From Myxococcus flavus (GTDB lineage: Bacteria > Myxococcota > Myxococcia > Myxococcales > Myxococcaceae): a stretch of DNA of 64,000 nt. Positions 7,649 through 15,621 of the stretch are shown piece by piece. A model generated the notes under the pieces. The model was not told where the DNA came from. It did no database searches and saw only the letters and a program-made list of their open reading frames with translations. Each line of letters begins with the position of its first letter. Position 1 is the stretch's first letter. The position numbers and the translations under genes are program-made. The stretch is from NCBI RefSeq assembly GCF_050038885.1, contig NZ_CP143624.1, positions 5,766,001 to 5,830,000 of the forward strand, in the 5' to 3' direction.

Positions 7649-10600
7649 TTCACTCCCTCCCCGGACAGGCGCGGGGCCTCTTGCGGCGTCACCCGGACGG
7701 GGCCGGTGAGGCTGCCCACCAGTCCGTCGGGGTAGGCGGCGTCCGCGGCGAGCGCCTGCTTGGGCTCCTTGAGCACCGGGTACTCCTTGGGCCGGAAGCG
7801 GTTGAGGGCCTCCAGCGTGCGCCGCGTCCACTCGTTGGTGAGGCGATTCTTGCGCGCCTCGGCCAGCGTCGCGGCGTAGCTCTCCACGGCGGCCTCTTCC
7901 AGCGTGGTGGTCTGCTGCACCAGCGTGTCCTGGTAGACGACCACCGCCTCCTCGCCCATGCGCTTCACCTCGGGGGGGACGGGCGTCTCGATGATGGTGT
8001 TGGCGAAGCGCTCCAGCGCGTAGCCCCGGCGGTACAACGCCGCCAGCGTCCACTCCAGCTGCTTGTAGGGGAAGACGCGCGCGTACGCCGCGTTGACGGT
8101 CTTCACGCCGTTGCGCTTGGCCGTGAAGCTGCGCTCCAGCGCCTTGCCCCGGCCGCCAATCTTCAGCTTGTCGAACTTCTGGAACTCCAGCTCCGCCAGC
8201 TGGAAGCGGCTGTAGGCGGCGGCGTCGGCGGCCAGCGGGTGCGTGTCCGGCTGCAGCTTGCGCCGGTCGAACTCCGCGGCGGCGCGCTCCCAGGCGCGCT
8301 GGGCCTCGCGCGCGCTGCCCAGCTTCTGGTGGGCGTCGCCCATGCGTCGGTGCGCGTCCACCACCAGCTCCACCTGCCCGGGCTTGGAGGCGAACTTGCG
8401 CACGAACTCCTGGAGCGCGCGCACCTCCCCGCGCGGGTTGCCCTGCTTCTCGTAGATGATGGCGGCGCGGTACTGGTTCTTCGGCGCGTCCTCTGCCTTG
8501 GGGAACAGCTCCGCGTAGCGCATGAAGGCCGCGGCGGCCTCGGGGTAGCGCTGCTGGCCCTCCAGCAGGCGCGCGGCGTTGAAGAGCGCCGCCTCCCGGT
8601 CCTTGGACGCCGGGTAGTCCTTCACCAATTGCTGGTAGCTGGTGACGGCCTTGTCGAAGTCATAGGAGTTCTCCGCGTTCACCGCCACGCGGAACAGGGC
8701 CCCGCCCGCCAGCGGCGAGGACGGGTACTCGCGGTAGATGCGCTCGTACAGCTTCAGCGCGGAGTCGAAGCGGCGGGTGTTCTCGTGCGCCACCGCGGCG
8801 TTGTTGAGGGCCTTGTCGGCGAACTCGTGGCGGGGGGCCTCGTCCACCAGCTCGATGTACTTGGCCGCCGCTTCCTCGTACTTCGACTCGGCCATGAGCT
8901 GGTCGGCCAGCTTGAAGCGGCCGGCGAGCTTGAACTGCACCAGCTGCTGGTGCAGTTCGCTCTTCGGGTCGATGACCTTGTCGTTGCTGGCCAGCCGCGC
9001 GCTGACCGACTCCACGCTCCGCCAGTCCTCGTCGATGAGGTACGTCTCGATGGTGAGGTTGGTGGCGTAGCGGGCCACCTCGTGGCTCGGGTAGGCCTGG
9101 ATGATGGCCTCGAAGCGCCGACGGGCCTCGGGGAAGTCGTCGTGCGTGTAGTACAGCTCCGCGGCCTGGTACGCGATGCCAGGGGCCTTCTCTCCGTCGG
9201 GGAGCAGCTTCACGTACGCGTCCGCCGCGGCCACCAGGTGCTGCTCGGTGGGCGCGAAGGGACGGGGCGTCACCGCCTGGCCCTGCGGGCGCTCGGCGGA
9301 GCGCAGCGGCTTCGACGGCGGCACCGTGCCGGCCTGGACATCCAGGGCCAGCTGCTTCTGCCACGCGAGCACCGCGTTGAGCGTCGCGTCCGAGTGGTGC
9401 TTGTTGGCCGGGTCGGTGTCGCGGACGTTCTCGTAGGCACGCGCGGCGGCGGCGAACTGGAAGGCGTTGTAGAGGCACTCCGCGTAGTAGAAGCGCATGT
9501 CGCCCGCGCTCTTCGTGCGCGGGAAGCGCTCCAGGTAGGTGCCATAGGCGCGGGCGGCGACGTCGAAGGCGGCCTTGGCCTGCTCGAACTTGCCCTCCTG
9601 CTTGAATACCAGGGCCTGCTGGTGGTGGTAGGTGGCGCTACCGTACAGGCTGCGCTCGGCCAGCAGGTTGGCGCGGTTGAGGGCCTCCGTGTCGTCCTTG
9701 TTCTTCTCGTACCAGGCGGTGCCGGGCCGGTAGAGGTTGGCCAGGGCCTCGGACTCGGCGAAGGACAGGCCCAGCAGCCGGTCCCGCTCGTAGGCCTGGA
9801 CGATGCGCTGCTGAATCAGCGGGGCGTCCCGCGCGTCCGGGGCCTTCTCCAGCACGCGCCGGTAGGCCTGGATGGCCGCCGGGTGCTTCGTCTGGTCGAA
9901 GTAGACGTTGCCCAGCCGCTGGTACACCTCGGCCTCGTAGGGGCGGGGGCCGCGCTCGGCGAAGAGGGCATCCGCCCGGGCCAGGCCGCCCCAGCTCTCG
10001 TCCGCCAGGGAGATGGCCACGTACTGGAGGGCCTCCTCGCGCAGGTCGCCGCCGGCCGCCTCGTCGCCCTTCGCGGCACGCTGGGCATCGTAGAAGTCCA
10101 CCAGCGTCAGGAAGGACGCCACCGCCGGCTCGAAGCGGTCCATGCGGTAGTACGTCCAGCCGAGCTTGTAGAGCGCCTTGTCGTAGAGCGGGTGCGAGGT
10201 GTCGCGCGTGGCGGCCTCGTAGGCCTGCGCCGCCTTGGGCAGGGCCTGCGGGTCCTCGTAGTTGTCGAACCAGTACTCGCCGATGCGCACCCACGACTCG
10301 GTGGCGAAGCGGCTCCGCGGGTAGCTGGCGATGAGCTGCTCGTAGGCGTGGAGGCTGTCCTCGTACTGGTCCTGCTTCTCCAGGCAGTAGGCCAGCAGGT
10401 ACCAGGCGCCGTCGTTGTCCCGGAAGTCTGGGAAGGTGGCCAGCAGCTTGCGGTAGAGCGCGATGGAGGGGCCGTAGTCCACGCGCGGCTCGGTGGGGAA
10501 CTCCGCGTCCGGGTTCTGGTCGTGCGCCTCCAACCGCTGCGCGTAGTCCTTCATCGCGAGCAGGTGGTCGTCCGACGAGCGCTCGTAATACAGCTCCGCC

Positions 10601-10980
10601 AGGCGGAACATGACGTCCGGCGTGTAGCGCGGCTCGGAGGGGTACTGGCGGAGGAACGCCTCGAAGCGGGCGATGGCGTCCAGGCGCTTGCGGCGCTCCT
10701 GGGCCTCCAGGTCCTTGATGCGGCTCTCGTAGGAGGACGCCAGCGCGCCGCGCTTCTGCTCGTAGCGCCGCTCCACCAGCTCCTGGACCTCACGGTCGAA
10801 CTCGCGCGACTCCGCCTCGTACAGCTCCAGCGCGCGGCTCACGTCCTGGAACAGGGCCTCTTCCTCGGGCGTGCGCCCCAGGCCCTGGAGGTAGGGCGAA
10901 GGCGGCGGCGCGGCCGGGGCCTCCGCGGCGGAGGCGGAGCCGCCCAGCAGGAGCAGCGCGGCGAGCAGGCGGGAGCGCAT
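7645..10980 (-). CDS. large periplasmic TPR protein, GltD/NfsD-like
   Basis: About 1111 residues. A signal peptide (MRSRLLAALLLLGGSASAAEA) is followed by a helical region and then arrays of TPR-like repeats to the C-terminus, for example YDKALYKLGWTYYRMDRFEP and EARRRFEAIIQAYPSHEVAR. Periodic aromatic and small residues and the length fit the D component of Glt/Nfs core complexes. The start is the ATG at 10980, overlapping the TGA of the preceding gene, with AAGGAG just upstream; a GTG at 10983 is an alternative. The stop overlaps the next gene, so translation is probably coupled through three genes. Function is inferred from repeat class and gene order. Confidence 0.8.
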   Translation of the reverse strand: MRSRLLAALLLLGGSASAAEAPAAPPPSPYLQGLGRTPEEEALFQDVSRALELYEAESREFDREVQELVERRYEQKRGALASSYESRIKDLEAQERRKRLDAIARFEAFLRQYPSEPRYTPDVMFRLAELYYERSSDDHLLAMKDYAQRLEAHDQNPDAEFPTEPRVDYGPSIALYRKLLATFPDFRDNDGAWYLLAYCLEKQDQYEDSLHAYEQLIASYPRSRFATESWVRIGEYWFDNYEDPQALPKAAQAYEAATRDTSHPLYDKALYKLGWTYYRMDRFEPAVASFLTLVDFYDAQRAAKGDEAAGGDLREEALQYVAISLADESWGGLARADALFAERGPRPYEAEVYQRLGNVYFDQTKHPAAIQAYRRVLEKAPDARDAPLIQQRIVQAYERDRLLGLSFAESEALANLYRPGTAWYEKNKDDTEALNRANLLAERSLYGSATYHHQQALVFKQEGKFEQAKAAFDVAARAYGTYLERFPRTKSAGDMRFYYAECLYNAFQFAAAARAYENVRDTDPANKHHSDATLNAVLAWQKQLALDVQAGTVPPSKPLRSAERPQGQAVTPRPFAPTEQHLVAAADAYVKLLPDGEKAPGIAYQAAELYYTHDDFPEARRRFEAIIQAYPSHEVARYATNLTIETYLIDEDWRSVESVSARLASNDKVIDPKSELHQQLVQFKLAGRFKLADQLMAESKYEEAAAKYIELVDEAPRHEFADKALNNAAVAHENTRRFDSALKLYERIYREYPSSPLAGGALFRVAVNAENSYDFDKAVTSYQQLVKDYPASKDREAALFNAARLLEGQQRYPEAAAAFMRYAELFPKAEDAPKNQYRAAIIYEKQGNPRGEVRALQEFVRKFASKPGQVELVVDAHRRMGDAHQKLGSAREAQRAWERAAAEFDRRKLQPDTHPLAADAAAYSRFQLAELEFQKFDKLKIGGRGKALERSFTAKRNGVKTVNAAYARVFPYKQLEWTLAALYRRGYALERFANTIIETPVPPEVKRMGEEAVVVYQDTLVQQTTTLEEAAVESYAATLAEARKNRLTNEWTRRTLEALNRFRPKEYPVLKEPKQALAADAAYPDGLVGSLTGPVRVTPQEAPRLSGEGVK

Positions 10981-13409
10981 CACTCCTTCACCTCGGACAG
11001 GACGTCCCGGAACTCGGCGTCCAGCTCGCGCAGCGCCTCGTCCTTCTGCGTGGACAGCGTCTGGATGTCGGTCGTCTTGTCCTGCTTCTCGTTGAAGGCC
11101 ACGTCCACCACGCCCACGTCCGCCTTGAGCACCAGGTCATAGAACTGCTGCCGCACGCGGCGGATGCTGTCATAGGCGATGCGGCCCACCAGGAAGCGCG
11201 CGTCACCGGACACGGCCGCGACCTCCGCCTCGTAGCGCTCCAGGAGCTGCTGCTCGGCGACGACCTTCTCGCGGATGACGCGGCCCCGTTGCTCCAGCCG
11301 CTCGCGCAGCACCGTCCGCGCCGTCGTCACGCGCTCGCGCAGGCCGTCCAGCCGGCGCCGCACGGCCTGGGTGCGCCGCAGCGTGGCCTGGGCCTCCGAG
11401 TCCGCGCGGGGCTCGGCCTCGCGCAGCAGGGCGTGCTCGCGGCGCAGGGACTCCGCATAGCTGACGCGGATGGCCCGCTCTCCGGCCAGCGACGTGTCCA
11501 CGGCGTTGCGCTCGTCCGCCAGGCGCGCCCGCGTGGCGGCCAGCTCCGTCTGGAGGTCGGTGAGCGTCTGGACCTCGGCCTGGAGCTGGAGGAGGAACTC
11601 GCGCTCCTCGTCCGGAGGCGTCGTTCGCTGCGGGCGCGAGTCGTCCACCCACTTGCGCACGGACGCGGCGATGGCATGGAGCGACTGCAGCTCAAAGGTG
11701 AGCTTGTGGGCCTCGCGGTCCACCTCGTCCACGCGACGCTGCATGCGCTCGCGGCGCGCCTCCAGCTCCTGCAGCGTGGTGGGCAGGGTGGCGAAGCGGC
11801 GCTCCAGTGCCTCGCGCGCGTGCCGGGCCTCCGTCAGCCGCGCCAGCTCGTCGGGGGTGAGCACGCCCTCCAGCGCGAGCGTCTCCACCCGCACCAGCTC
11901 CGCCTCGGCGTGGGTGAGGGCCGTGTCGACGGCGTCCGCGCGCGTGTTGGCCTCCTGCAGCTCCGGGAAGGTCTCCAGGGCTCGCGTGTCCAGGGCCTGG
12001 AGGATGCGCCGGGCAATGGCCGCGGCCTCGTTCCGGCCCCGGCGGCCGCTGTCGAGGTCGTCCACCAGCCGCACCGCGTCCGCCACCTCGCGCTGGGTGG
12101 TGGCGTACTTCAGCACCAGCGACGGCAGCAGCGCGCTCACGTCCAGCGAGCCGTCCGCGCGGCCCAGCAGCCGATCGAAGTACGTCACCGGGTCGCGGTG
12201 CGAGCCCAGCAGCGCGTCCACCTGGTCTCTCGCCGGACGGAAGGTGTCGATGACGTGGGTATAGGCGTCGGTCGCCTCGTCGTAGCGGCGCAGCTTCTGG
12301 AGCAGGTTGCCCTGGAGGATGCGCCCTTCGGCCGCGAGCTGCGAATCCGGCGCCACCAGCAGCAGGATGTCGAGCGCGTTCTTGGCCTGCTGGTAGTGGC
12401 CCTGGCGCACGTGGACCCACGCCGATTCGTAGAGCGAGTCCGGGAAGGACTCACTGTCGCGCGGCACCTGGCCGTAGCGGTCCAGCGCATCGTCGAAGCG
12501 GCCCGTCTCGTACAGCAGCCGCCCCAGTGACAGGAGCGCCACCTCGCGCACGCGCCGGGCCTCCTCCTCGGGCGTCGGCGCGGGACGGCGGGGGCCCGTC
12601 CTCCCCGGGGCGGCCTGCGCGGCCTGCGCCGACGGCGGCGTGGCGAGCTGCTGGAAGCGGGCAATGGCCGCGGGCAGGTCGCCTTCCTGCACGGACAGGA
12701 CGCCCAGGTGGTAGGCGGCCTGGAGGCGCCAGGGGCCGCTCGGCGCCTGCGCCAGCGGCGTGAAGGCGGCGCGAGCCCGGGCGATGCGCTCGGCGGGGGC
12801 GAGGTCCGTGCGGCGGAACAGCCACTTCGCATGGACGTAGGCAATCTCCGGCGGAAGCTGGCCGCCGGACAGCGCCCGGGCCTGCTCCACGTAGGCCTCG
12901 ACGCCCTCGTAGTAGTTGAGGCGCCCCGCCACCGTCAGGTAGCGCGACAGCGCCTCGCGGTAGTGGCGGGTGGTGGGGGGCAGCGCCAGCAGCTCGCGCA
13001 GGTACAGGCGCGCGCCAATGAAGTTGCGCTGCTCGAGCAGCGAGTCCGCCAGGTAGAAGAGGGCGTCCGGGTAGCGCGGATTCGCGCGGAAGCGCGGGTC
13101 GCTCACCAGGTCGTAGAAGAGGACGGAGGCCGCCGGCCAGTCGCCCAGCAGGTACTGGATTTCGCCGTCGGAGAAGCGCCGGGCGCGCGCCTCCTCGTCG
13201 TTGGGCTCGGCGCGCTGGGTGAATTGCGTCTCCACGAAGTGGAGGCCCTCCTCCGTGCCGACCAGGCCCTTCTCCACCGCGTCGAGCCGCGGCGCCAGCT
13301 CGCGCGCGGACGGGCGGGGAGCGGGCGCCAGCGAGGGCTCGGCGGCGTGGACGGCCGCCGGCCCCAGCAGGGCCGCCGCGAGGGCGAGGGCACGGAGTGA
13401 GGCGTTCAC
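10980..13409 (-). CDS. secreted TPR/coiled-coil protein of the Glt-like operon
   Basis: 809 residues from the GTG at 13409, which has GAGGG eight bases upstream. A signal peptide (LALAAALLGPAAVHAAEP) leads into TPR-like repeats over roughly residues 60-420. A long charged coiled-coil region follows (about 480-740; LEARRERMQRRVDEVDREAH is typical), ending in a conserved-looking segment with FLVGRIAYDSIRRVRQQFYD. No enzyme motif is visible. It is second in the operon, overlaps the following TPR gene, and probably forms a periplasmic scaffold. It has no exact counterpart that I can name among the Glt proteins, so it may be specific to this version of the machine. Confidence 0.78.
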   Translation of the reverse strand: MNASLRALALAAALLGPAAVHAAEPSLAPAPRPSARELAPRLDAVEKGLVGTEEGLHFVETQFTQRAEPNDEEARARRFSDGEIQYLLGDWPAASVLFYDLVSDPRFRANPRYPDALFYLADSLLEQRNFIGARLYLRELLALPPTTRHYREALSRYLTVAGRLNYYEGVEAYVEQARALSGGQLPPEIAYVHAKWLFRRTDLAPAERIARARAAFTPLAQAPSGPWRLQAAYHLGVLSVQEGDLPAAIARFQQLATPPSAQAAQAAPGRTGPRRPAPTPEEEARRVREVALLSLGRLLYETGRFDDALDRYGQVPRDSESFPDSLYESAWVHVRQGHYQQAKNALDILLLVAPDSQLAAEGRILQGNLLQKLRRYDEATDAYTHVIDTFRPARDQVDALLGSHRDPVTYFDRLLGRADGSLDVSALLPSLVLKYATTQREVADAVRLVDDLDSGRRGRNEAAAIARRILQALDTRALETFPELQEANTRADAVDTALTHAEAELVRVETLALEGVLTPDELARLTEARHAREALERRFATLPTTLQELEARRERMQRRVDEVDREAHKLTFELQSLHAIAASVRKWVDDSRPQRTTPPDEEREFLLQLQAEVQTLTDLQTELAATRARLADERNAVDTSLAGERAIRVSYAESLRREHALLREAEPRADSEAQATLRRTQAVRRRLDGLRERVTTARTVLRERLEQRGRVIREKVVAEQQLLERYEAEVAAVSGDARFLVGRIAYDSIRRVRQQFYDLVLKADVGVVDVAFNEKQDKTTDIQTLSTQKDEALRELDAEFRDVLSEVKE

Positions 13410-13420
13410 CGTGTGGCCCT

Positions 13421-14125
13421 CTACTCGGGAGTGGAGCGGGTGACCGGCGGCGGAGCGGCGGGCGGAGCCTTGCGGCCCGTCTCACGCGCCATGGAGACGT
13501 CGTAGCGCACCGCGGGACGGTCCTTCAGGTCGGTGGTGATGCCGCCCTGCTCGAAGCCCACCACGTGCACGGTGGACGTCTTCCCGGGCTCCGCGTTGAA
13601 CGTGTAGCTGGACTGCACCTTGAACTTGTAGCCCTCCAGGTAGCTGAACACGCCGTAGCCGTTGCCGCGGTACACGAGCCGCACGGCGAGCTGGTGCTGC
13701 CCGGGGACGATGCGTCCGTTGAAGACCTCGAACAGCTCGCGCTTGCCCAGGTCCGTCTGGCCCTCTTCGTCCACCTGCGTGTAGATGGGCGCGCCGTCGA
13801 GCGCGTACGTCACCGACTCCAGCTCGAAGGAGCCGCCCATCTCGTTCTTGTGGATGATGACGGCGCGGGCGCCGGTGGAGACGTCGCCGCCGAGCACCGT
13901 CTCCTGGAGCAGCAGCAGCCGCGCCTTGGAGCGGTAGATCTTCTCCTTCAGGTCGACGACGTTCTCCTCCAGCGTCTTCACGCGGGTGTCGAACGCCTCG
14001 TCCGCGGTCGCGGCGGTGGCGGGTGCGGAGGGAGCAGCGGAGGCTGCGGGCTCCTGCGCGAGCGCCGGCCCCCAGAGGGTGGCGCCCAGCAGGGCGAGGA
14101 GCTTGAAGGAGGCGGCGACACGCAC
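13421..14125 (-). CDS. secreted protein with coiled coil, first gene of the Glt-like operon
   Basis: 234 residues: a signal peptide (LLALLGATLWGPALAQ), an Ala/Pro/Ser linker, a predicted coiled coil at about 47-70 (RVKTLEENVVDLKEKIYRSK), then a beta-rich domain (AVIIHKNEMGGSFELESVTY; HQLAVRLVYRGNGYGVFSYL) and a basic, proline-rich tail. No family is assigned. It is separated by 11 bases from the next gene and is the promoter-proximal member of the run that ends near 4060. A secreted, possibly trimerising or surface-layer role is plausible but not demonstrated. Confidence 0.72.
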   Translation of the reverse strand: MRVAASFKLLALLGATLWGPALAQEPAASAAPSAPATAATADEAFDTRVKTLEENVVDLKEKIYRSKARLLLLQETVLGGDVSTGARAVIIHKNEMGGSFELESVTYALDGAPIYTQVDEEGQTDLGKRELFEVFNGRIVPGQHQLAVRLVYRGNGYGVFSYLEGYKFKVQSSYTFNAEPGKTSTVHVVGFEQGGITTDLKDRPAVRYDVSMARETGRKAPPAAPPPVTRSTPE

Positions 14126-14160
14126 GGTACGACCTCAGTGGGCAGACGGTCCGACCTGAC

Positions 14161-14187
14161 GGCAAGGGAGGACATAGCACCCTTGCC
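14161..14187. repeat. 8-bp inverted repeat between mglA and the Glt-like operon
   Basis: GGCAAGGG and CCCTTGCC flank an 11-base loop. It lies after the mglA stop and before the first gene of the Glt-like operon, both on the minus strand. There is no T run, so it is not a canonical intrinsic terminator. The loop read on the minus strand contains GTGCTATGTCC, with a TATGTC hexamer that could be a -10 element for the downstream operon. Either role is tentative. Confidence 0.35.
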
Positions 14188-14246
14188 TGTGGGACGTCTT
14201 GCCACGCCGTGGGCGGGACACGCAGTCGCCCGCCAGGGCGCTTGCT

Positions 14247-14834
14247 TCAACCACCCTTCTTGAGCTCGGTGAGGACGAGCTTGGCCACGGCCTTGAGCGT
14301 GTCGAAGACGCCCACGCCCGTGGGAGCCACGGCCTGGTACTCCGGGATGTTGCGGGGGTTGAGCGCCTTGCGCATCTCCTCCACCGTCACGGCGTTGGGC
14401 AGGTCCCGCTTGTTGTACTGGATGACGTACGGAATCTTGTTCAGGTCGTAGCCCTGCTCCGCAAGGTTGATGCGGAGGTTCTCGAGCGACTCCATGTTCG
14501 CTTCCATGCGTTCGATCTGGCTGTCTGCCACGAACACGACACCATCCACGCCCTTGAGGATGAGCTTGCGGCTGGCGTCGTAGAAGACCTGGCCGGGGAC
14601 CGTGTACAGGTGGAAGCGCGTCTTGAAGCCGCGAATCTCACCGAGCGACAGCGGGAGGAAGTCGAAGAAGAGCGTGCGGTCCGTCTCGGTGGAGAGCGAG
14701 ATGAGCTTGCCCTTCGTCTCCGCGGCGGTCTTGTTGTAGATGTACTGGAGGTTGGTCGTCTTCCCGCAGAGCCCGGGCCCGTAATAGACAATCTTGCAGT
14801 TGATTTCGCGGGATGAGTAGTTGATGAAGGACAT
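14247..14834 (-). CDS. mglA: MglA, Ras-like GTPase of motility polarity
   Basis: 195 residues, matching M. xanthus MglA in length and, as far as I recall, sequence. The P-loop GPGLCGKTT is at residues 19-27, the switch I segment includes ETDRTLFFDFLPL, switch II is TVPGQVFY with Thr in place of the usual Asp of the DxxG motif, and NKRD gives guanine specificity. MglA-GTP marks the leading pole and activates type IV pili and the Agl/Glt gliding motors; MglB is its GAP. It follows mglB by 11 bases with GGGAAG as Shine-Dalgarno. The atypical switch II residue is a known property of the MglA family, not damage. Confidence 0.97.
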   Translation of the reverse strand: MSFINYSSREINCKIVYYGPGLCGKTTNLQYIYNKTAAETKGKLISLSTETDRTLFFDFLPLSLGEIRGFKTRFHLYTVPGQVFYDASRKLILKGVDGVVFVADSQIERMEANMESLENLRINLAEQGYDLNKIPYVIQYNKRDLPNAVTVEEMRKALNPRNIPEYQAVAPTGVGVFDTLKAVAKLVLTELKKGG

Positions 14835-14845
14835 GGCTTCCCGGG

Positions 14846-15325
14846 TTACTCGCTGAAGAGGTTGTCGATATCGTCGTCGGAGATCTCGGCGAAGGGCGAC
14901 CCGGCTCCAGGACTCTCCGTCTTCTTCACCAGGCTCTCGAAGATCTTCGTGAGCTCGTCACTGGCCTTCTTGATGCGAAGGCGGACGAGGCCGAGGCTGG
15001 TGCGGTTGTCGAAGATGACGACCAGCACGACCCGGCTGCCGACGATGGTCATGTACAGCGAGTCCTTGGCCCCCTCGTGGAACTGGTTGGGGAACTCGTT
15101 CTCCCCAATCAGCTTGGCCAGGCCACCCATCGCGGCCACGTTGCCGGCCGTCAGCGAGGCCAGTGACGTGGTGTCGATGTTCTGCGTCTGACCAGCCGAG
15201 GAGATGAGCTGCCCGTTCTTGTCGACGAGGAAGACCACCTTCGCGTTCGCGTCCTTGGTAAGCCGGTCGCAAACGGCGTTGATCTTGGTGTACTCCTCTT
15301 CGTACATCACCAGTTGCGTGCCCAT
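14846..15325 (-). CDS. mglB: MglB, roadblock/LC7 GTPase-activating protein for MglA
   Basis: 159 residues with a single roadblock/LC7 fold over about residues 10-130 (VVFLVDKNGQLISSAGQTQN; NVAAMGGLAKLIGENEF) and an acidic tail ending in DDDIDNLFSE. MglB dimers stimulate GTP hydrolysis by MglA at the lagging pole and so set cell polarity. It is promoter-proximal in the mglBA operon, which diverges from the operon beginning at 15622. The intergenic region of about 300 bases should carry both promoters. GAGGAG lies 11 bases before the ATG. Confidence 0.97.
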   Translation of the reverse strand: MGTQLVMYEEEYTKINAVCDRLTKDANAKVVFLVDKNGQLISSAGQTQNIDTTSLASLTAGNVAAMGGLAKLIGENEFPNQFHEGAKDSLYMTIVGSRVVLVVIFDNRTSLGLVRLRIKKASDELTKIFESLVKKTESPGAGSPFAEISDDDIDNLFSE

Positions 15326-15605
15326 GGGCGTATGCGCTCCTCAGCGTTCGCTCGCCCCGCCTCGCGGCAACGCTCCGATGTTTCTGGAGTGAATCCACGA
15401 GGTTAGACGAGGCGCTACCGACCGTGAGGATGCTTAGCAAAGCGTATCCACTCCAGCAAGAAGCCATCCGCTTCCTGGAGGGACTTCCGTGCCCGTTCCC
15501 ATGCCCTCCGGTCGCCCTGTGGGGTAGAGGCCACGGATCCGCGCTCCCGCGCCAGCGCCCCTGAATGTGGAGGGTCGCGGGGTTGGGGGCCTTCCCGGCT
15601 TTCTC

Positions 15606-15611
15606 TATACT
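15606..15611 (+). promoter_or_regulatory. -10 element placing a near-leaderless transcript before the 15622 gene
   Basis: TATACT sits 10 bases upstream of the TTG at 15622. A start of transcription seven to eight bases downstream of the hexamer would leave an mRNA with almost no 5' leader. No Shine-Dalgarno is visible before the TTG. No convincing -35 was identified. Confidence 0.45.
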
Positions 15612-15621
15612 CCGCCGCGTC

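Noticed and set aside
7681..11142. Long plus-strand open frame antisense to the large TPR gene
   Set aside because: Low-complexity Leu/Val/Arg/Gly content, no start signal, and full overlap with a gene that has a signal peptide and TPR repeats.
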